The translations under genes were made by a program, and so were the position numbers. From positions 1 through 36,584 of IMG/VR virus record IMGVR_UViG_3300010430_000246: a DNA stretch of 36,584 nt, one strand, 5' to 3'. This document shows, one piece after another, positions 5,908 to 14,635 of this stretch. Each line of letters opens with the position of its first letter. Position 1 is the first letter of the stretch. The notes beneath the pieces are model-generated. The model did no database searches, was not told where the DNA came from, and worked only from the letters and a program-made list of their open reading frames with translations. Origin of the DNA: a virus.

Positions 5908-7449
5908 GTGGCCCATTTACACCATACAGACCCAGCATATAACACCAGCTACCATGACGAAGACCCGTTTACACGGTTCGGCATAGTCCCAGCCCCTTTT
6001 GACCTAAAAGACCCCCTGAGCCAGTACGGCAGCTACGACAATACCGCTGACTTTCAAAAAACTTTCGGCAACTCAGCCAATAAAGACGAGGACGGCGGGT
6101 GGAACTTACCCTACAAGCCGCGTCAACAGATGCTCACGTTCCATCAGCGGGAGAAAAGGTTCGCCTTCTTGATCTGCCACCGCCGGTTCGGCAAAACAGT
6201 GGCCTGTATTGCTGAACTAATCCTGAGAGCCTTGTATACCACCAAGAAAAACGCCCAGTACGCCTATATTTGCCCATTCAGAACTCAGGCAAAGGCCGTG
6301 GCGTGGAATTACTTAGTGGAAATGACCCAAGGCATTGCTACTGACGTAAAAGTCTCAGAACTCAGCATCACACTGCCAAATGGGGCCAAAATATGGCTCT
6401 CAGGCTCAGATAATGTCAATGCCTTGCGTGGACTGTACCTAGATGGCGCGGTCATTGACGAGTTTGCTCAGTGTAGACCTGACTTGCTGGAGGCGGTCAT
6501 TATGCCTTGTCTAGTCGATCGGAAAGGATGGCTGGTCATCATCGGGACGGCCTATGGCCGCCTTAATCAGTTTTTTGACTACTACGAGAAGTCTCAAAAG
6601 GACGACGAGTGGTTCCATGCCGACATAGAAGTCTATGACTCGGGCGTAATTGACCCAGAAGAAATCCTGCGTATTAAAAACGCCGTCAGTGAGGCTAAGT
6701 TTAGGCAAGAGTTCCTAAATGACTTCTCAGCCGAGCTTGTTGGCACGTATTATGCTTCGATAATCAACGAGATTGAACAAAATGGCCAGATCAACAAAAC
6801 GACCCATTGGAACCCCCACTTACAGGTACATGTGGCCTTTGATATTGGTCGCGGTGATAATACCGTGGCTTGGTTTTGGCAGGAACATGAACACGGTATC
6901 GACGTTATTGATTTCTATATCAACAATGGCGAACAGGCGCAGCATTATATCGACATGCTCAAGGAGAAGCCCTACGACTACAAATCAATCAATCTACCCC
7001 ACGATGCCAAAGCAAAGACCTTTGCCACGCATAAATCGGCAATGGAGCAGTTTATTGATGCTACGTTCGGGCCAGACACTCAGATAAAGATTGTGCCTAA
7101 GCTCTCTGTCGAGGATGGCATAGAAGCGGCACGGCAAATCTTAAAATACTGTAATTTTGACTACGATCGCTGTTACTACGGCGTAGAATGTCTACGTGTC
7201 TACCGCAAGAAGTGGGACGAGCTGAAACAGTGCTTTATGAAGACGCCATTACACGATTATGCCTCGGACGCCAGTGATTCATTCAGGTACATGGCGATAC
7301 AAGCTAACAAGAAATATTTGCCCGCACCGACTGTACATGAGAGTATTAACAAAGCGCTAGCCTCTGGCGGCGAGTACAAACTAGAAAATTTATTCAGTGA
7401 AAGAGAAGCGGCCAATAGTCGCAATTCATTTAGAGCTAAAAGGATATAA
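5908..7449 (+). CDS. terL: Terminase large subunit, 513 aa
   Basis: GTG start immediately after the previous stop. The ATPase half shows a Walker A of the terminase type, LICHRRFGKT, at residues 88-97, and Walker B with catalytic glutamate, GAVIDEF, at 180-186, followed by the coupling motif IIGTAYG at about 211-217. The nuclease half is an RNase H-like fold: first acidic residue Asp312 in VAFDIGRGDNT, and the C-terminal acidic cluster HDYASDASDSFRY at 449-461. The protein pumps DNA into proheads and cuts the genome. Length is normal for the family. GTTTACAC at 5967-5974 is the last copy before a gap of about 3.8 kb. Confidence 0.95.
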   Translation: MAHLHHTDPAYNTSYHDEDPFTRFGIVPAPFDLKDPLSQYGSYDNTADFQKTFGNSANKDEDGGWNLPYKPRQQMLTFHQREKRFAFLICHRRFGKTVACIAELILRALYTTKKNAQYAYICPFRTQAKAVAWNYLVEMTQGIATDVKVSELSITLPNGAKIWLSGSDNVNALRGLYLDGAVIDEFAQCRPDLLEAVIMPCLVDRKGWLVIIGTAYGRLNQFFDYYEKSQKDDEWFHADIEVYDSGVIDPEEILRIKNAVSEAKFRQEFLNDFSAELVGTYYASIINEIEQNGQINKTTHWNPHLQVHVAFDIGRGDNTVAWFWQEHEHGIDVIDFYINNGEQAQHYIDMLKEKPYDYKSINLPHDAKAKTFATHKSAMEQFIDATFGPDTQIKIVPKLSVEDGIEAARQILKYCNFDYDRCYYGVECLRVYRKKWDELKQCFMKTPLHDYASDASDSFRYMAIQANKKYLPAPTVHESINKALASGGEYKLENLFSEREAANSRNSFRAKRI

Positions 7450-7451
7450 CC

Positions 7452-9701
7452 GTGGCCCATACAAACAACAACGCTTCAATAGAGTCCAAAAAGGACTTTG
7501 AAGACACACCGTCAGGTAAGTACAAGTATTGGGCCGAAGAACTAGGCTCTAGCATAAAATCACGGGAAAAATGGTGGAAACAGTCTGACAAGATAGTCAA
7601 CCGCTACCTTGGCGAGTCAACACAGAGCAAAGATAGCCTTGACAACAAGGGTTTTGACCTGAACATGTTTCACAGCAACATCAAGACGCTCGGTGACATG
7701 CTCTATGGCAACACACCAAAGATAGATGTTTCAAGACGCTATGCCCAGCCTAGCGACGACATTGGCCGTGTAGCCGCCGAAATGATGGAAAGGCTACTCA
7801 ACCTAGATGTAGCCGAGAACGGCGCTGAGATCGACGCTGTGTTCCGTTCAACCCTACAAGACCGCCTATTGGTCGGGCTTGGCTGTGCGAAAGTTCGGTA
7901 TGAGGTCGAGACCGAGCAAGTACCGGTCATGGACGAGATGGGCCAGATGGTGATGAACCCAGAAGATGGCTCAACTCCGATGATGGAGGAAAAGCTAGTC
8001 CATGAGGACGCGCCAGCCGATTATTACTATTGGGGTGATATTCTATGGGGATGGTGCCGAAATTGGGCGCAGATGCCTTGGATTGCCTTTCGTAGCTACA
8101 TGACTAAAGATCAGATTGAAGCAAGATGGGGCAAAGAGGTGGCGGATAACGTCAAGCTCAAGAAGCAGACCAAATCTACTTCTGATGAAGGCGAGCAGGA
8201 TGAGAACACTGATTCAGCGTGGATGCGGGCCGAAGTATGGGAAATTTGGTGCAAGGAAACAAGAAAGGTGCATTGGGTTATTCTAGGCTATGACAAACAG
8301 CTAGAAGAAAAAGACGACATTCTTAAACTGAGTGGTTTTTGGCCTTGTCCTCCCTTCTTCCTAGCGAATGGTACCACCACGCTCTACACACCGACCCCTG
8401 ACTTCGTTATGGCCCAAGACCTGTACAATGAGGTCGATAAGCTCCAAACACGCATAGCGGTCATCACAGAGGCTGTGAGAGTGGTTGGTGTCTATAACGC
8501 CTCCGCAGACAATTTAAAGTCCATGTTCAGTGCTGGCAAGGACAATGATCTAATTCCAGTGGAGAACTGGGCCTTGTTTGGTGAGAATGGCGGCCTAGCT
8601 GGTCAGATTGAATGGCTACCCATTGTGGACATTGTGCAAGCCTTACGTGAGCTTATTCAAATACGTGACCAGACCATAGGCTTACTACAGCAGATTACCG
8701 GCATGGTCGATGTTATGCGTGGCTCACTGGATAACCAGTATGAGGGCGTAGGCCAGACAGAACAGAAAACTAAGTTTGGTTCAGTCAGAATCCAAGCCCT
8801 GCAAGAGCAGTTTGCACGGTTCGGTGGTGACTTGATGCAGATTAAGGCGGAAGTAATCCAACGCCATTTCTCTCCAGAGACAATCTACAAGCGCGCTAAC
8901 ATGCAGTTTAGTGTGGACGAGGAATTAGTACCGCAAGCCATTGAGTTAATCAAGAACCCAGAGGATGCACGACTGCGTATTAATATCCGTCCTGAGTCCG
9001 TAGCGATGATCGACTATCAAGCCTTGAAGGGTGAGCGTACCGAGTACATGAACGCTGTAAGCACCTACTTCCAGAGTGCGGGCAGTATCATGGAGAAAGA
9101 CCCATCAGCTAAACCTTTCGTACTACAGTTGTTGCAGTGGGGATTAGCGGGCTTTAAGGGTAGTTCTGAGATAGAAGGCGTGATTGATAAGGCTATCGAA
9201 GCCAGCATGCAAGCTGAGAAGGATAAAGAAGGCCAGCCACCAGAGCCAACACCTGAACAGATAGCGGCACAGGCAGCCACCAGCCTTGAACAACTCAAGC
9301 AGCAAGGCGACATGGCTAAGATTCAGGGTAAGGCCCAAGCTGACATGAAAGTACGCCAGAGCGATATGATGAGCGACATTGCAACAGCACATGAGTCGCA
9401 CACGCGGAAAATGGCTGAGATTCAAGGCGCTCTACAGGCTAAATTGGCCGAGATACAAACCAGCCTACAAGCTGACCTGTTGATGGAGCAAGCACAGGCG
9501 CAGTCAAACATAATGCAGACCCAAGCTACAGTTGAAGGCGAGATTCAGAAAGATGTGATCGAGCATAATATCAACTTGGAATCGGAAGAGGTCAAAACTC
9601 AAAACGCTATGGCACAGATAGTGGCCAGCGCAAACGCTGACATTCAGAAGACCATAGTGGCCGAGAGCGTGAAACCGGAACCAAAGGACAGTGATGATTA
9701 A
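7452..9701 (+). CDS. Portal protein, 749 aa
   Basis: GTG start 2 nt after the large terminase stop. Length and layout fit P22-type portals: an N-terminal region with KYWAEELGSSIKSREKWWKQ, a conserved wing/stem core including FWPCPPFFLANG and QQITGMVDVMRG, and a long Gln/Ala/Glu-rich helical C-terminus (about residues 590-735) with repeating AEIQ/MAQI patterns that would form the barrel projecting into the capsid. The portal is the dodecameric ring through which DNA enters and leaves. It overlaps the next gene by 8 nt. Confidence 0.9.
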   Translation: MAHTNNNASIESKKDFEDTPSGKYKYWAEELGSSIKSREKWWKQSDKIVNRYLGESTQSKDSLDNKGFDLNMFHSNIKTLGDMLYGNTPKIDVSRRYAQPSDDIGRVAAEMMERLLNLDVAENGAEIDAVFRSTLQDRLLVGLGCAKVRYEVETEQVPVMDEMGQMVMNPEDGSTPMMEEKLVHEDAPADYYYWGDILWGWCRNWAQMPWIAFRSYMTKDQIEARWGKEVADNVKLKKQTKSTSDEGEQDENTDSAWMRAEVWEIWCKETRKVHWVILGYDKQLEEKDDILKLSGFWPCPPFFLANGTTTLYTPTPDFVMAQDLYNEVDKLQTRIAVITEAVRVVGVYNASADNLKSMFSAGKDNDLIPVENWALFGENGGLAGQIEWLPIVDIVQALRELIQIRDQTIGLLQQITGMVDVMRGSLDNQYEGVGQTEQKTKFGSVRIQALQEQFARFGGDLMQIKAEVIQRHFSPETIYKRANMQFSVDEELVPQAIELIKNPEDARLRINIRPESVAMIDYQALKGERTEYMNAVSTYFQSAGSIMEKDPSAKPFVLQLLQWGLAGFKGSSEIEGVIDKAIEASMQAEKDKEGQPPEPTPEQIAAQAATSLEQLKQQGDMAKIQGKAQADMKVRQSDMMSDIATAHESHTRKMAEIQGALQAKLAEIQTSLQADLLMEQAQAQSNIMQTQATVEGEIQKDVIEHNINLESEEVKTQNAMAQIVASANADIQKTIVAESVKPEPKDSDD

Positions 9702-10080
9702 AAATACGACACAGAAAGTAAACGATAGCTACGCCGATAACTTCGACAAAATCTTTGGTGGGAAACCACCAGAGGGCGGTGCGTTTACACAGTGCAAGGA
9801 CGGCTCAATCGTGCCTAAAGGATTTGCGGCCGCAACAAGTGTAAACGCTCCAATGGTGATGAAGCCCTTAAAAGACTTTGTGTCGCCCATTGATGGACAG
9901 GTCATTTCTAGCCGCGCACAGCTAGCCAAGCACAACAAACAGCATGGCGTTACTAATTCGGCTGACTACGCTAACGGGTATATCGACAAACGTGCGCGAG
10001 AACGCAATGCAGCGGGCGAGAAGTACCTGAAAGAAACACGCCGGTCAGATATACACCAAGCAATAGATCAACATTCCTAA
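9694..10080 (+). CDS. Conserved podovirus protein between portal and scaffold, 128 aa
   Basis: The ATG at 9694 overlaps the portal stop; a GTG 3 nt earlier is possible. The middle holds PLKDFVSPIDGQVISSRAQL then AKHNKQHGVTNSADY, a segment I recognise as conserved in many podovirus head clusters directly after the portal, where its role is not established. The rest is polar and helical at the end (KRARERNAAGEKYLKETRR). Two GTTTACAC-type sites lie only 56 bp apart in it, at 9783-9790 and, inverted, 9839-9846, encoding Phe-Thr and Val-Asn. Likely a head-morphogenesis accessory. Confidence 0.65.
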   Translation: MIKNTTQKVNDSYADNFDKIFGGKPPEGGAFTQCKDGSIVPKGFAAATSVNAPMVMKPLKDFVSPIDGQVISSRAQLAKHNKQHGVTNSADYANGYIDKRARERNAAGEKYLKETRRSDIHQAIDQHS

Positions 10081-10103
10081 ATCCTACGACAACGAGAACT
10101 ATT

Positions 10104-11183
10104 ATGAGCGATATGAGAGAAGCATTAAACGCGGCCCTTGATGCAAATTCAGAGGACGACGACACCCAAAACTACGACGAGACACCGCAGGAGGTGGAGA
10201 GTGCGCCAGAAGAAACGGCAGAAACGGAAGCAAGCGAAGAAGAAGGAGTTAGCACGGACGGTATCGGTGGCACGGACGCTGCCACAGATTCAGCCGACCC
10301 TACCCCCAGCGATGCGGGAACTGATAAACCGGAGGCCGTAGAGGCTAAACCCAGCGGCGACAGCATTAAAGCGCCGATTGATTGGGGGCCACAAGACCGT
10401 GAAGCATGGTCAAAAATCCCACGCCACTTGCAAGAAAAGGTAATGAGCCGCGAGAAAGAGCTTAATACCATGATGCAGACTACAGCCGACGCACGTAAGA
10501 CACACGAACAGTTTGGGCAGCTATCCCAACAGTACGGGTCTGTCCTAGCTGGCATTGGTGGCGATACTCCGATGGAGACAACTAAGGCGCTGTTTGACAC
10601 GGTGGCTAACCTTCGTATGGGTACCCCTATCCAAAAAGCCCAAACCATTGCTGATTTAATCAGTAGCTTTGGCGTGGACATAAATACCTTGGATAGCGCC
10701 CTTGTAGGTGCTGCCCCAACACAAGGCCAGCAACAGAACACCCAGATGGAAGCCATGCTAGCTGAACGTATGGCCCCGTTTGAAGCAATGCTGGGCCAGC
10801 AGAATGCTCTGAAACAGCAAGAAATCACTCAGCGTGAAGAAAATGCCGTAGGTGAAGTACAGAAATTTGCAGAAACAGCAGAGTTTCTAGCCGATGTGCG
10901 TGTAGACATGGCAGACTTCATTGACATGGCCTCGGCTCGTAACCAGCCAATGACCATGCAGGACGCTTACAACAAGGCGTGTGCGCTTAATCCGCAGATT
11001 CAAGCGGTACTAGCACAACGCGCCCAACATGCTAAACTGACCAGCAACAGCAACACTATGGCTAGTAAGCATTTAGCCAGTAGCAGCATCACAGGCGGTA
11101 AAGGTGGTGGTGGTGGTAGTGGCGCTTCAGGTTCTATGCGTGATGCCCTTTCGGCAGCATGGGATGGCGCGGATAAAATTTAA
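10104..11183 (+). CDS. Scaffolding protein, 359 aa
   Basis: ATG at 10104. Residues about 15-75 are extremely acidic (DDDTQNYDETPQEVESAPEE), then APIDWGPQDREAWSKIPRHL opens a helical, Gln/Met-rich body with no hydrophobic segment. The C-terminus has a Gly run (KGGGGGSGASGS) followed by MRDALSAAWDGA, which echoes the N-terminal MREALNAALDA. Acidic start, long helices and a position between portal and coat are characteristic of podovirus scaffolds, which guide coat assembly and leave the prohead. I do not see a protease motif. Confidence 0.8.
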   Translation: MSDMREALNAALDANSEDDDTQNYDETPQEVESAPEETAETEASEEEGVSTDGIGGTDAATDSADPTPSDAGTDKPEAVEAKPSGDSIKAPIDWGPQDREAWSKIPRHLQEKVMSREKELNTMMQTTADARKTHEQFGQLSQQYGSVLAGIGGDTPMETTKALFDTVANLRMGTPIQKAQTIADLISSFGVDINTLDSALVGAAPTQGQQQNTQMEAMLAERMAPFEAMLGQQNALKQQEITQREENAVGEVQKFAETAEFLADVRVDMADFIDMASARNQPMTMQDAYNKACALNPQIQAVLAQRAQHAKLTSNSNTMASKHLASSSITGGKGGGGGSGASGSMRDALSAAWDGADKI

Positions 11184-11195
11184 CAGGCAAATATC

Positions 11196-11345
11196 ATGTC
11201 AGACACTAAAGAAAATTCGACAGTACGGGAAGACTTAATCAAAGCAGTTAAAGACTTATTCGGCGATAGTATGCTAGGTAAGGCTGCCGATAAGTTAGCG
11301 GGTCGCAAGAAGAAGGTCGAGAAAGATATAGACGACGCTTCATAG
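11196..11345 (+). CDS. Small charged protein, 49 aa
   Basis: ATG at 11196-11198, TAG at 11343-11345, 12 nt after the scaffold stop. The product begins MSDTKENSTVREDLIKAVKD and continues LFGDSMLGKAADKLAGRKKK; it looks fully helical and highly charged, with alternating acidic and basic patches. No known family. Position suggests a head-assembly accessory made with the scaffold and coat. AGG lies 11 nt before the start, a weak ribosome binding site. The reading frame fills the gap well. Confidence 0.55.
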   Translation: MSDTKENSTVREDLIKAVKDLFGDSMLGKAADKLAGRKKKVEKDIDDAS

Positions 11346-11354
11346 TAAAATATA

Positions 11355-11642
11355 ATGCACAATTGGGATAGGGTCTTTGATGAAAAGACCCTGTGCTGGG
11401 TAGATCGAAGGCATGGGGGTGACCCCGTGCCTGATGAAGTATTCAGACTTAGAGATGAAAAGGTTACTCAAAATATCGCAAAGTTGACGAATTTTATGGG
11501 GGCGTGTAAACTCCCCCGTAACAAAGACTTTTCTACGATCTATGGGCCAGCCTCGGTAGCACCCAAAACTAGGTTCCTGAATGGTTATTTGAAACAACGA
11601 CATTCAATTAACTTACTAGGATATTACTATGTCTTTCGCTAA
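11355..11642 (+). CDS. Hypothetical protein ahead of the coat gene, 95 aa
   Basis: ATG at 11355, overlapping the coat gene start by 14 nt. The product has a Trp/Arg-rich start (MHNWDRVFDEKTLCWVDRRH) and a basic C-terminus, with no recognised domain. There is no good Shine-Dalgarno sequence, and two strong hairpins lie in its first 80 nt, so the stretch could instead be a structured leader of the coat message. The length and balanced composition favour a gene, but only moderately. A GTGTAAAC copy at 11504-11511 would encode Cys-Lys. Confidence 0.5.
   Translation: MHNWDRVFDEKTLCWVDRRHGGDPVPDEVFRLRDEKVTQNIAKLTNFMGACKLPRNKDFSTIYGPASVAPKTRFLNGYLKQRHSINLLGYYYVFR
11371..11431 (+). promoter_or_regulatory. 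Two consecutive strong hairpins upstream of the coat gene
   Basis: Hairpin one pairs GGGTCTTT (11371-11378) with AAAGACCC (11384-11391). Hairpin two pairs GGCATGGGG (11410-11418) with CCCCGTGCC (11423-11431) with one wobble pair. Neither is followed by a T run, so they are not classical terminators. They could be RNA processing or stability elements for the abundant coat message, or a coincidence of coding sequence. Confidence 0.4.
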
Positions 11643-12624
11643 CGCAAATATTTCGGACATTTTAGCAACTACTATCGAGTCTCGTACTCGTAAGATCGCT
11701 GACAACGTAACAAACAACAACGCATTATTGATGAAGCTTAAGAAGCAAGGTCGAATTAAGACTTTCTCTGGCGGCCACAAAATCATGCAAGAACTATCAT
11801 TCGCGGAAAACACGAATGCTGGCTGGTATTCAGGTTACGACCTTTTACCCGTTGGTGTTTCTGATGTTATCAGTGCGGCTGAGTTCGACATTAAACAGGC
11901 AGCCGTACCGGTTGTAATCTCTGGTCTTGAGCAACTGCAAAACAGTGGCCGAGAGCGTATGATTGATTTGATGGAATCTCGTTTAGAGGTTGCTGAAGCA
12001 ACAATGGCTAACCTTATCACTGGCGGTCTATATTCAGACGGTTCAGCGGCTGGTGGCAAGCAGATTGACGGCTTAGAAGCTGCCTTACCTGTTGACCCAA
12101 CGGCAGCGCCTTATGGCGGAATCGACGGCAACGTGTTTACTTTCTGGCAGAACGCAGTAAGTGATCAAACCGCTGTAAACGGTCTTGATGAAACAAAAAT
12201 TCAAGGTTTCTGGAACGCGCTTTGGGCTTCTTTGGTTCGTGGCATGGATAGACCAGACCTCATTATGACTGATACAACTGTATGGAACACTTATGTAGCT
12301 TCTTTGCAAGCTCAACAGCGTTTCAGCAACACCAACTCTGCTGACGCGGGCTTTGCTACATTGAAGTTCATGGACGCTGACGTTTGTTTAGACGGTGGTA
12401 TCTACAACGGTAACTCTGGTTCAGGCACACCGGCTGGAACGGCGTTCTTCTTGAACACCAAGTACATCCATTACCGTCCACATGCTGACCGTAACATGGT
12501 TTCTCTTTCACCTAATCGTCGCTACTCAACTAACCAAGATGCAGAAGTGCAAATTCTTGGTTGGGCTGGCAACATGACTTGTTCTGGTCGTCAGTTCTCT
12601 GGACGTTACGACGCTAACGGTTAG
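11629..12624 (+). CDS. Major capsid protein, 331 aa
   Basis: ATG at 11629 with AGGA 8 nt upstream; codon choice differs slightly from its neighbours (many GCT, GGT and TCT codons), as expected for a highly expressed gene. The product begins MSFANANISDILATTIESRT, with a helical region including LEVAEATMANLITGGLYSDG and the segment MDRPDLIMTDTTVWNTYVAS typical of HK97-fold podovirus coats of the size found in BPP-1-like phages. Follows scaffold and precedes a terminator, the classic coat position. Fold assignment is by pattern, not by structure. Confidence 0.88.
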   Translation: MSFANANISDILATTIESRTRKIADNVTNNNALLMKLKKQGRIKTFSGGHKIMQELSFAENTNAGWYSGYDLLPVGVSDVISAAEFDIKQAAVPVVISGLEQLQNSGRERMIDLMESRLEVAEATMANLITGGLYSDGSAAGGKQIDGLEAALPVDPTAAPYGGIDGNVFTFWQNAVSDQTAVNGLDETKIQGFWNALWASLVRGMDRPDLIMTDTTVWNTYVASLQAQQRFSNTNSADAGFATLKFMDADVCLDGGIYNGNSGSGTPAGTAFFLNTKYIHYRPHADRNMVSLSPNRRYSTNQDAEVQILGWAGNMTCSGRQFSGRYDANG

Positions 12625-12655
12625 GTTTTAGCTTAACCTTGTCGTAGGGTTGTAG

Positions 12656-12680
12656 GGGGCGTGTGTAGTTTACACGCCCC
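12656..12680 (+). terminator. Hairpin terminator after the coat gene
   Basis: GGGGCGTGT (12656-12664) pairs perfectly with ACACGCCCC (12672-12680) across a 7-nt loop, followed by TGATTTT. The stem is very GC-rich but the T run is short, so partial termination or 3'-end protection of the coat message is likely. A GTTTACAC copy (12668-12675) spans loop and stem. Confidence 0.7.
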
Positions 12681-12706
12681 TGATTTTCACTTTTAGGAGA
12701 TATAGC

Positions 12707-13054
12707 ATGGGTAATCCCACATATTTTGTAGATGACGTAGCAGTAGCGGCCCGTAAAGCCGAAGCTAGCCAGAGCATCCCTGACGCTTCATGGCTGACAG
12801 GTTTGAATGCTGGTGGGTCATGTGCTAACGGAATCGGTATAAACCAAGGTGAGGGCGCTATTGTAGGCACTCCCGAACAGTTTACACTTCTCGATCAAGC
12901 AGCAGCAGCACGTACACCGCAAGATAGTCAATTGATTGGCGGAGTAATAGAGCCTTTAGATGTAGGAACTAACGCAGCCAGTGGCAGCGGAACACCTACA
13001 CGTACTGGTGCCGCAACATTAGTCAGTCTAGCGGCTGGCTGGACAGCAGTATAG
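12707..13054 (+). CDS. Putative virion protein, 115 aa
   Basis: ATG at 12707 with a strong AGGAG about 8 nt upstream. The product begins MGNPTYFVDDVAVAARKAEA and is rich in Gly, Ala, Ser and Thr with short hydrophobic stretches (GTNAASGSGTPTRTGAATLV) and no charge clusters. This composition and the position between coat and tail genes suit a capsid decoration or minor head protein. It is isolated between two hairpins (12656-12680 and 13062-13085), so its level may be set separately. No family recognised. Confidence 0.55.
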   Translation: MGNPTYFVDDVAVAARKAEASQSIPDASWLTGLNAGGSCANGIGINQGEGAIVGTPEQFTLLDQAAAARTPQDSQLIGGVIEPLDVGTNAASGSGTPTRTGAATLVSLAAGWTAV

Positions 13055-13061
13055 AAACACG

Positions 13062-13085
13062 ATAAGGCCGGATTTCCGGCCTTAT
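13062..13085 (+). terminator. Hairpin terminator between structural genes
   Basis: ATAAGGCCGG (13062-13071) and CCGGCCTTAT (13076-13085) form a perfect 10-bp stem with a 4-nt loop, followed by TGCTTT. It lies 7 nt after the 115-aa gene and just ahead of the AGGAG of the next gene. Being symmetric, it could act in either direction; read-through is needed to express the tail genes. Confidence 0.7.
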
Positions 13086-13106
13086 TGCTTTATAAGGAGA
13101 TAAAGC

Positions 13107-13985
13107 ATGCCTAGCGATTCCACAGTTGTTTTAAACAAAGGCGGGGGTGGCGACCGCGTAGCCTCCAATTTAGTTGATGGCATTGATACCCTAGCGGTAG
13201 CCATTACAACCCCCCTTGAAACCTCAGACAGAGGCGGTACAGGCATACCAGTATTTATCCAAGACCAGACAACAGGTTTGCTGGATTTACACTTTGTCCA
13301 ACTTATCACCGCCTTAACCTTAGCGGTTGATACAGTGGTTAACTCAAACAGCATTACGGTACAGTCGGGCCACGGCCTAACTACTGGCGATGCAGGAACA
13401 CACATAGCACTCTTTGACGTAGCCTCGGCCACCTTCACCAGTGCTGAACTGGTATCAGTTGCGGGCGATGTTTTGCTGCTCGACTCACCAATGCCTAGAA
13501 TATTTGCAGTAGGCGCAGCCACAGCCGGAGCCTTCCTAAAGAACATGAATGTGGATGGGTCAATAACCCCGCAAGTGTTTAGCATCACCGCCAGAGAGAA
13601 TATTTCCGGCGATATAGTAGCCCTAGCTATGGAGTTTAGAGACACAATACCAATGGACTTTGACACATTTGGCGGGCTTCCTGCTTTAACAAATGGCGTG
13701 GTTCTAAGGGTAAACAACGGCGATGGCACATACCGTAACCTGTACAATTTTAAAAGTAATGGCGACATTATACTTATGGCGCAGATGCATGATTTCACCG
13801 AAAACAATGGCGGTGGCATACGAGGCTTTAACGCTCACTTAGTTTTCGGTGGGCAAGAGAATCACGGCGTAGTTATCCGCCTTGATTGGACGCTTAGTGA
13901 AGCACTTGAATTAGTGGTACAAGACGACCTGACCGGCTTGACAGGCATGGATTGGATTGGTCAAGGCTCAGAACCCCAAGACTAA
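13107..13985 (+). CDS. Virion structural protein, 292 aa
   Basis: ATG at 13107 with AAGGAG upstream. The C-terminal half (from about residue 175) contains DTFGGLPALTNGVVLRVNNG, then YNFKSNGDI and HGVVIRLDWTLSEALELVVQ DDLTGL, a pattern I know from conserved structural proteins in the head-tail region of many phages, including podoviruses. The N-terminal half is Ser/Thr/Val-rich and beta-like, with ITVQSGHGLTTGD resembling bead-like beta repeats. Probably a neck, decoration or tail-associated virion protein; the exact role is not known. Confidence 0.65.
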   Translation: MPSDSTVVLNKGGGGDRVASNLVDGIDTLAVAITTPLETSDRGGTGIPVFIQDQTTGLLDLHFVQLITALTLAVDTVVNSNSITVQSGHGLTTGDAGTHIALFDVASATFTSAELVSVAGDVLLLDSPMPRIFAVGAATAGAFLKNMNVDGSITPQVFSITARENISGDIVALAMEFRDTIPMDFDTFGGLPALTNGVVLRVNNGDGTYRNLYNFKSNGDIILMAQMHDFTENNGGGIRGFNAHLVFGGQENHGVVIRLDWTLSEALELVVQDDLTGLTGMDWIGQGSEPQD

Positions 13986-13998
13986 AGAGTAAATAGAT

Positions 13999-14568
13999 AT
14001 GACGAATCAATACAACGGCGATCTAACAACGGACATACAAGGGGATAGGGCGCAAGTCGTAATTCTAGGGACGGTGCTAACTGATACAGTGCATATAGAT
14101 GCCGAAGTAGCGGTCGAGACTGCATTCATGGTCATAGACAAGTCTAACACCGCTGTATGGAAGCACACACAGTCCACAGGCTACCACGTAGTCCTAGAAT
14201 ACATAATCCTAGAGGTAAACCCCGATAACAGCTACGCTGGAGAAGTGAAGCTAGGATTTCTTGAGAATGTATCAGGCACAGATGGGGTTTTTCACCAATT
14301 TCTTGATATAGATTTACGAAAACAAGCAGCAACAGTGATAGAAGTAATAGAGTTTGGCGAGCATGGCTTCCAACTATCCACTAACACGCATTTTGGCCCT
14401 CAAATAACCAGCACACGTTTCCAAACAGATGTAAACCTCGGCGGGCCGGATGACCCAACTACTTTAACTTACCCGTCAGGGGATGGTGATTTAGTGTTAT
14501 GGGTGACTCGCACAGCAGGGACAGTAGATGTGTCCTTAACCGTCGGGTATGAAATGGCGGTTGACTAG
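13999..14568 (+). CDS. Putative virion protein, 189 aa
   Basis: ATG at 13999, 13 nt after the previous stop. The product begins MTNQYNGDLTTDIQGDRAQV and looks entirely beta-rich (VVLEYIILEVNPDNSYAGEV, then LVLWVTRTAGTVDVSLTVGY), with no membrane segment or catalytic motif. It pairs with the preceding 292-aa gene by spacing. A decoration or tail-accessory protein is the best guess from context. No family recognised. Confidence 0.55.
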   Translation: MTNQYNGDLTTDIQGDRAQVVILGTVLTDTVHIDAEVAVETAFMVIDKSNTAVWKHTQSTGYHVVLEYIILEVNPDNSYAGEVKLGFLENVSGTDGVFHQFLDIDLRKQAATVIEVIEFGEHGFQLSTNTHFGPQITSTRFQTDVNLGGPDDPTTLTYPSGDGDLVLWVTRTAGTVDVSLTVGYEMAVD

Positions 14569-14635
14569 CCTTACACGTGTATACTTGGTACTATTAGCTT
14601 TTTAAACCCCCCTACGACAACTAAAGGTGTAAACA

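Noticed and set aside
10172-10828. 218-codon open frame opposite the scaffold gene
   Set aside because: Antisense shadow; the product is Cys/Ser-rich without domain pattern and the sense frame fits scaffold.
13082-13819. 245-codon open frame opposite the 292-aa virion protein
   Set aside because: Antisense shadow with no ribosome binding site; the sense frame has a strong one and a recognised C-terminal pattern.
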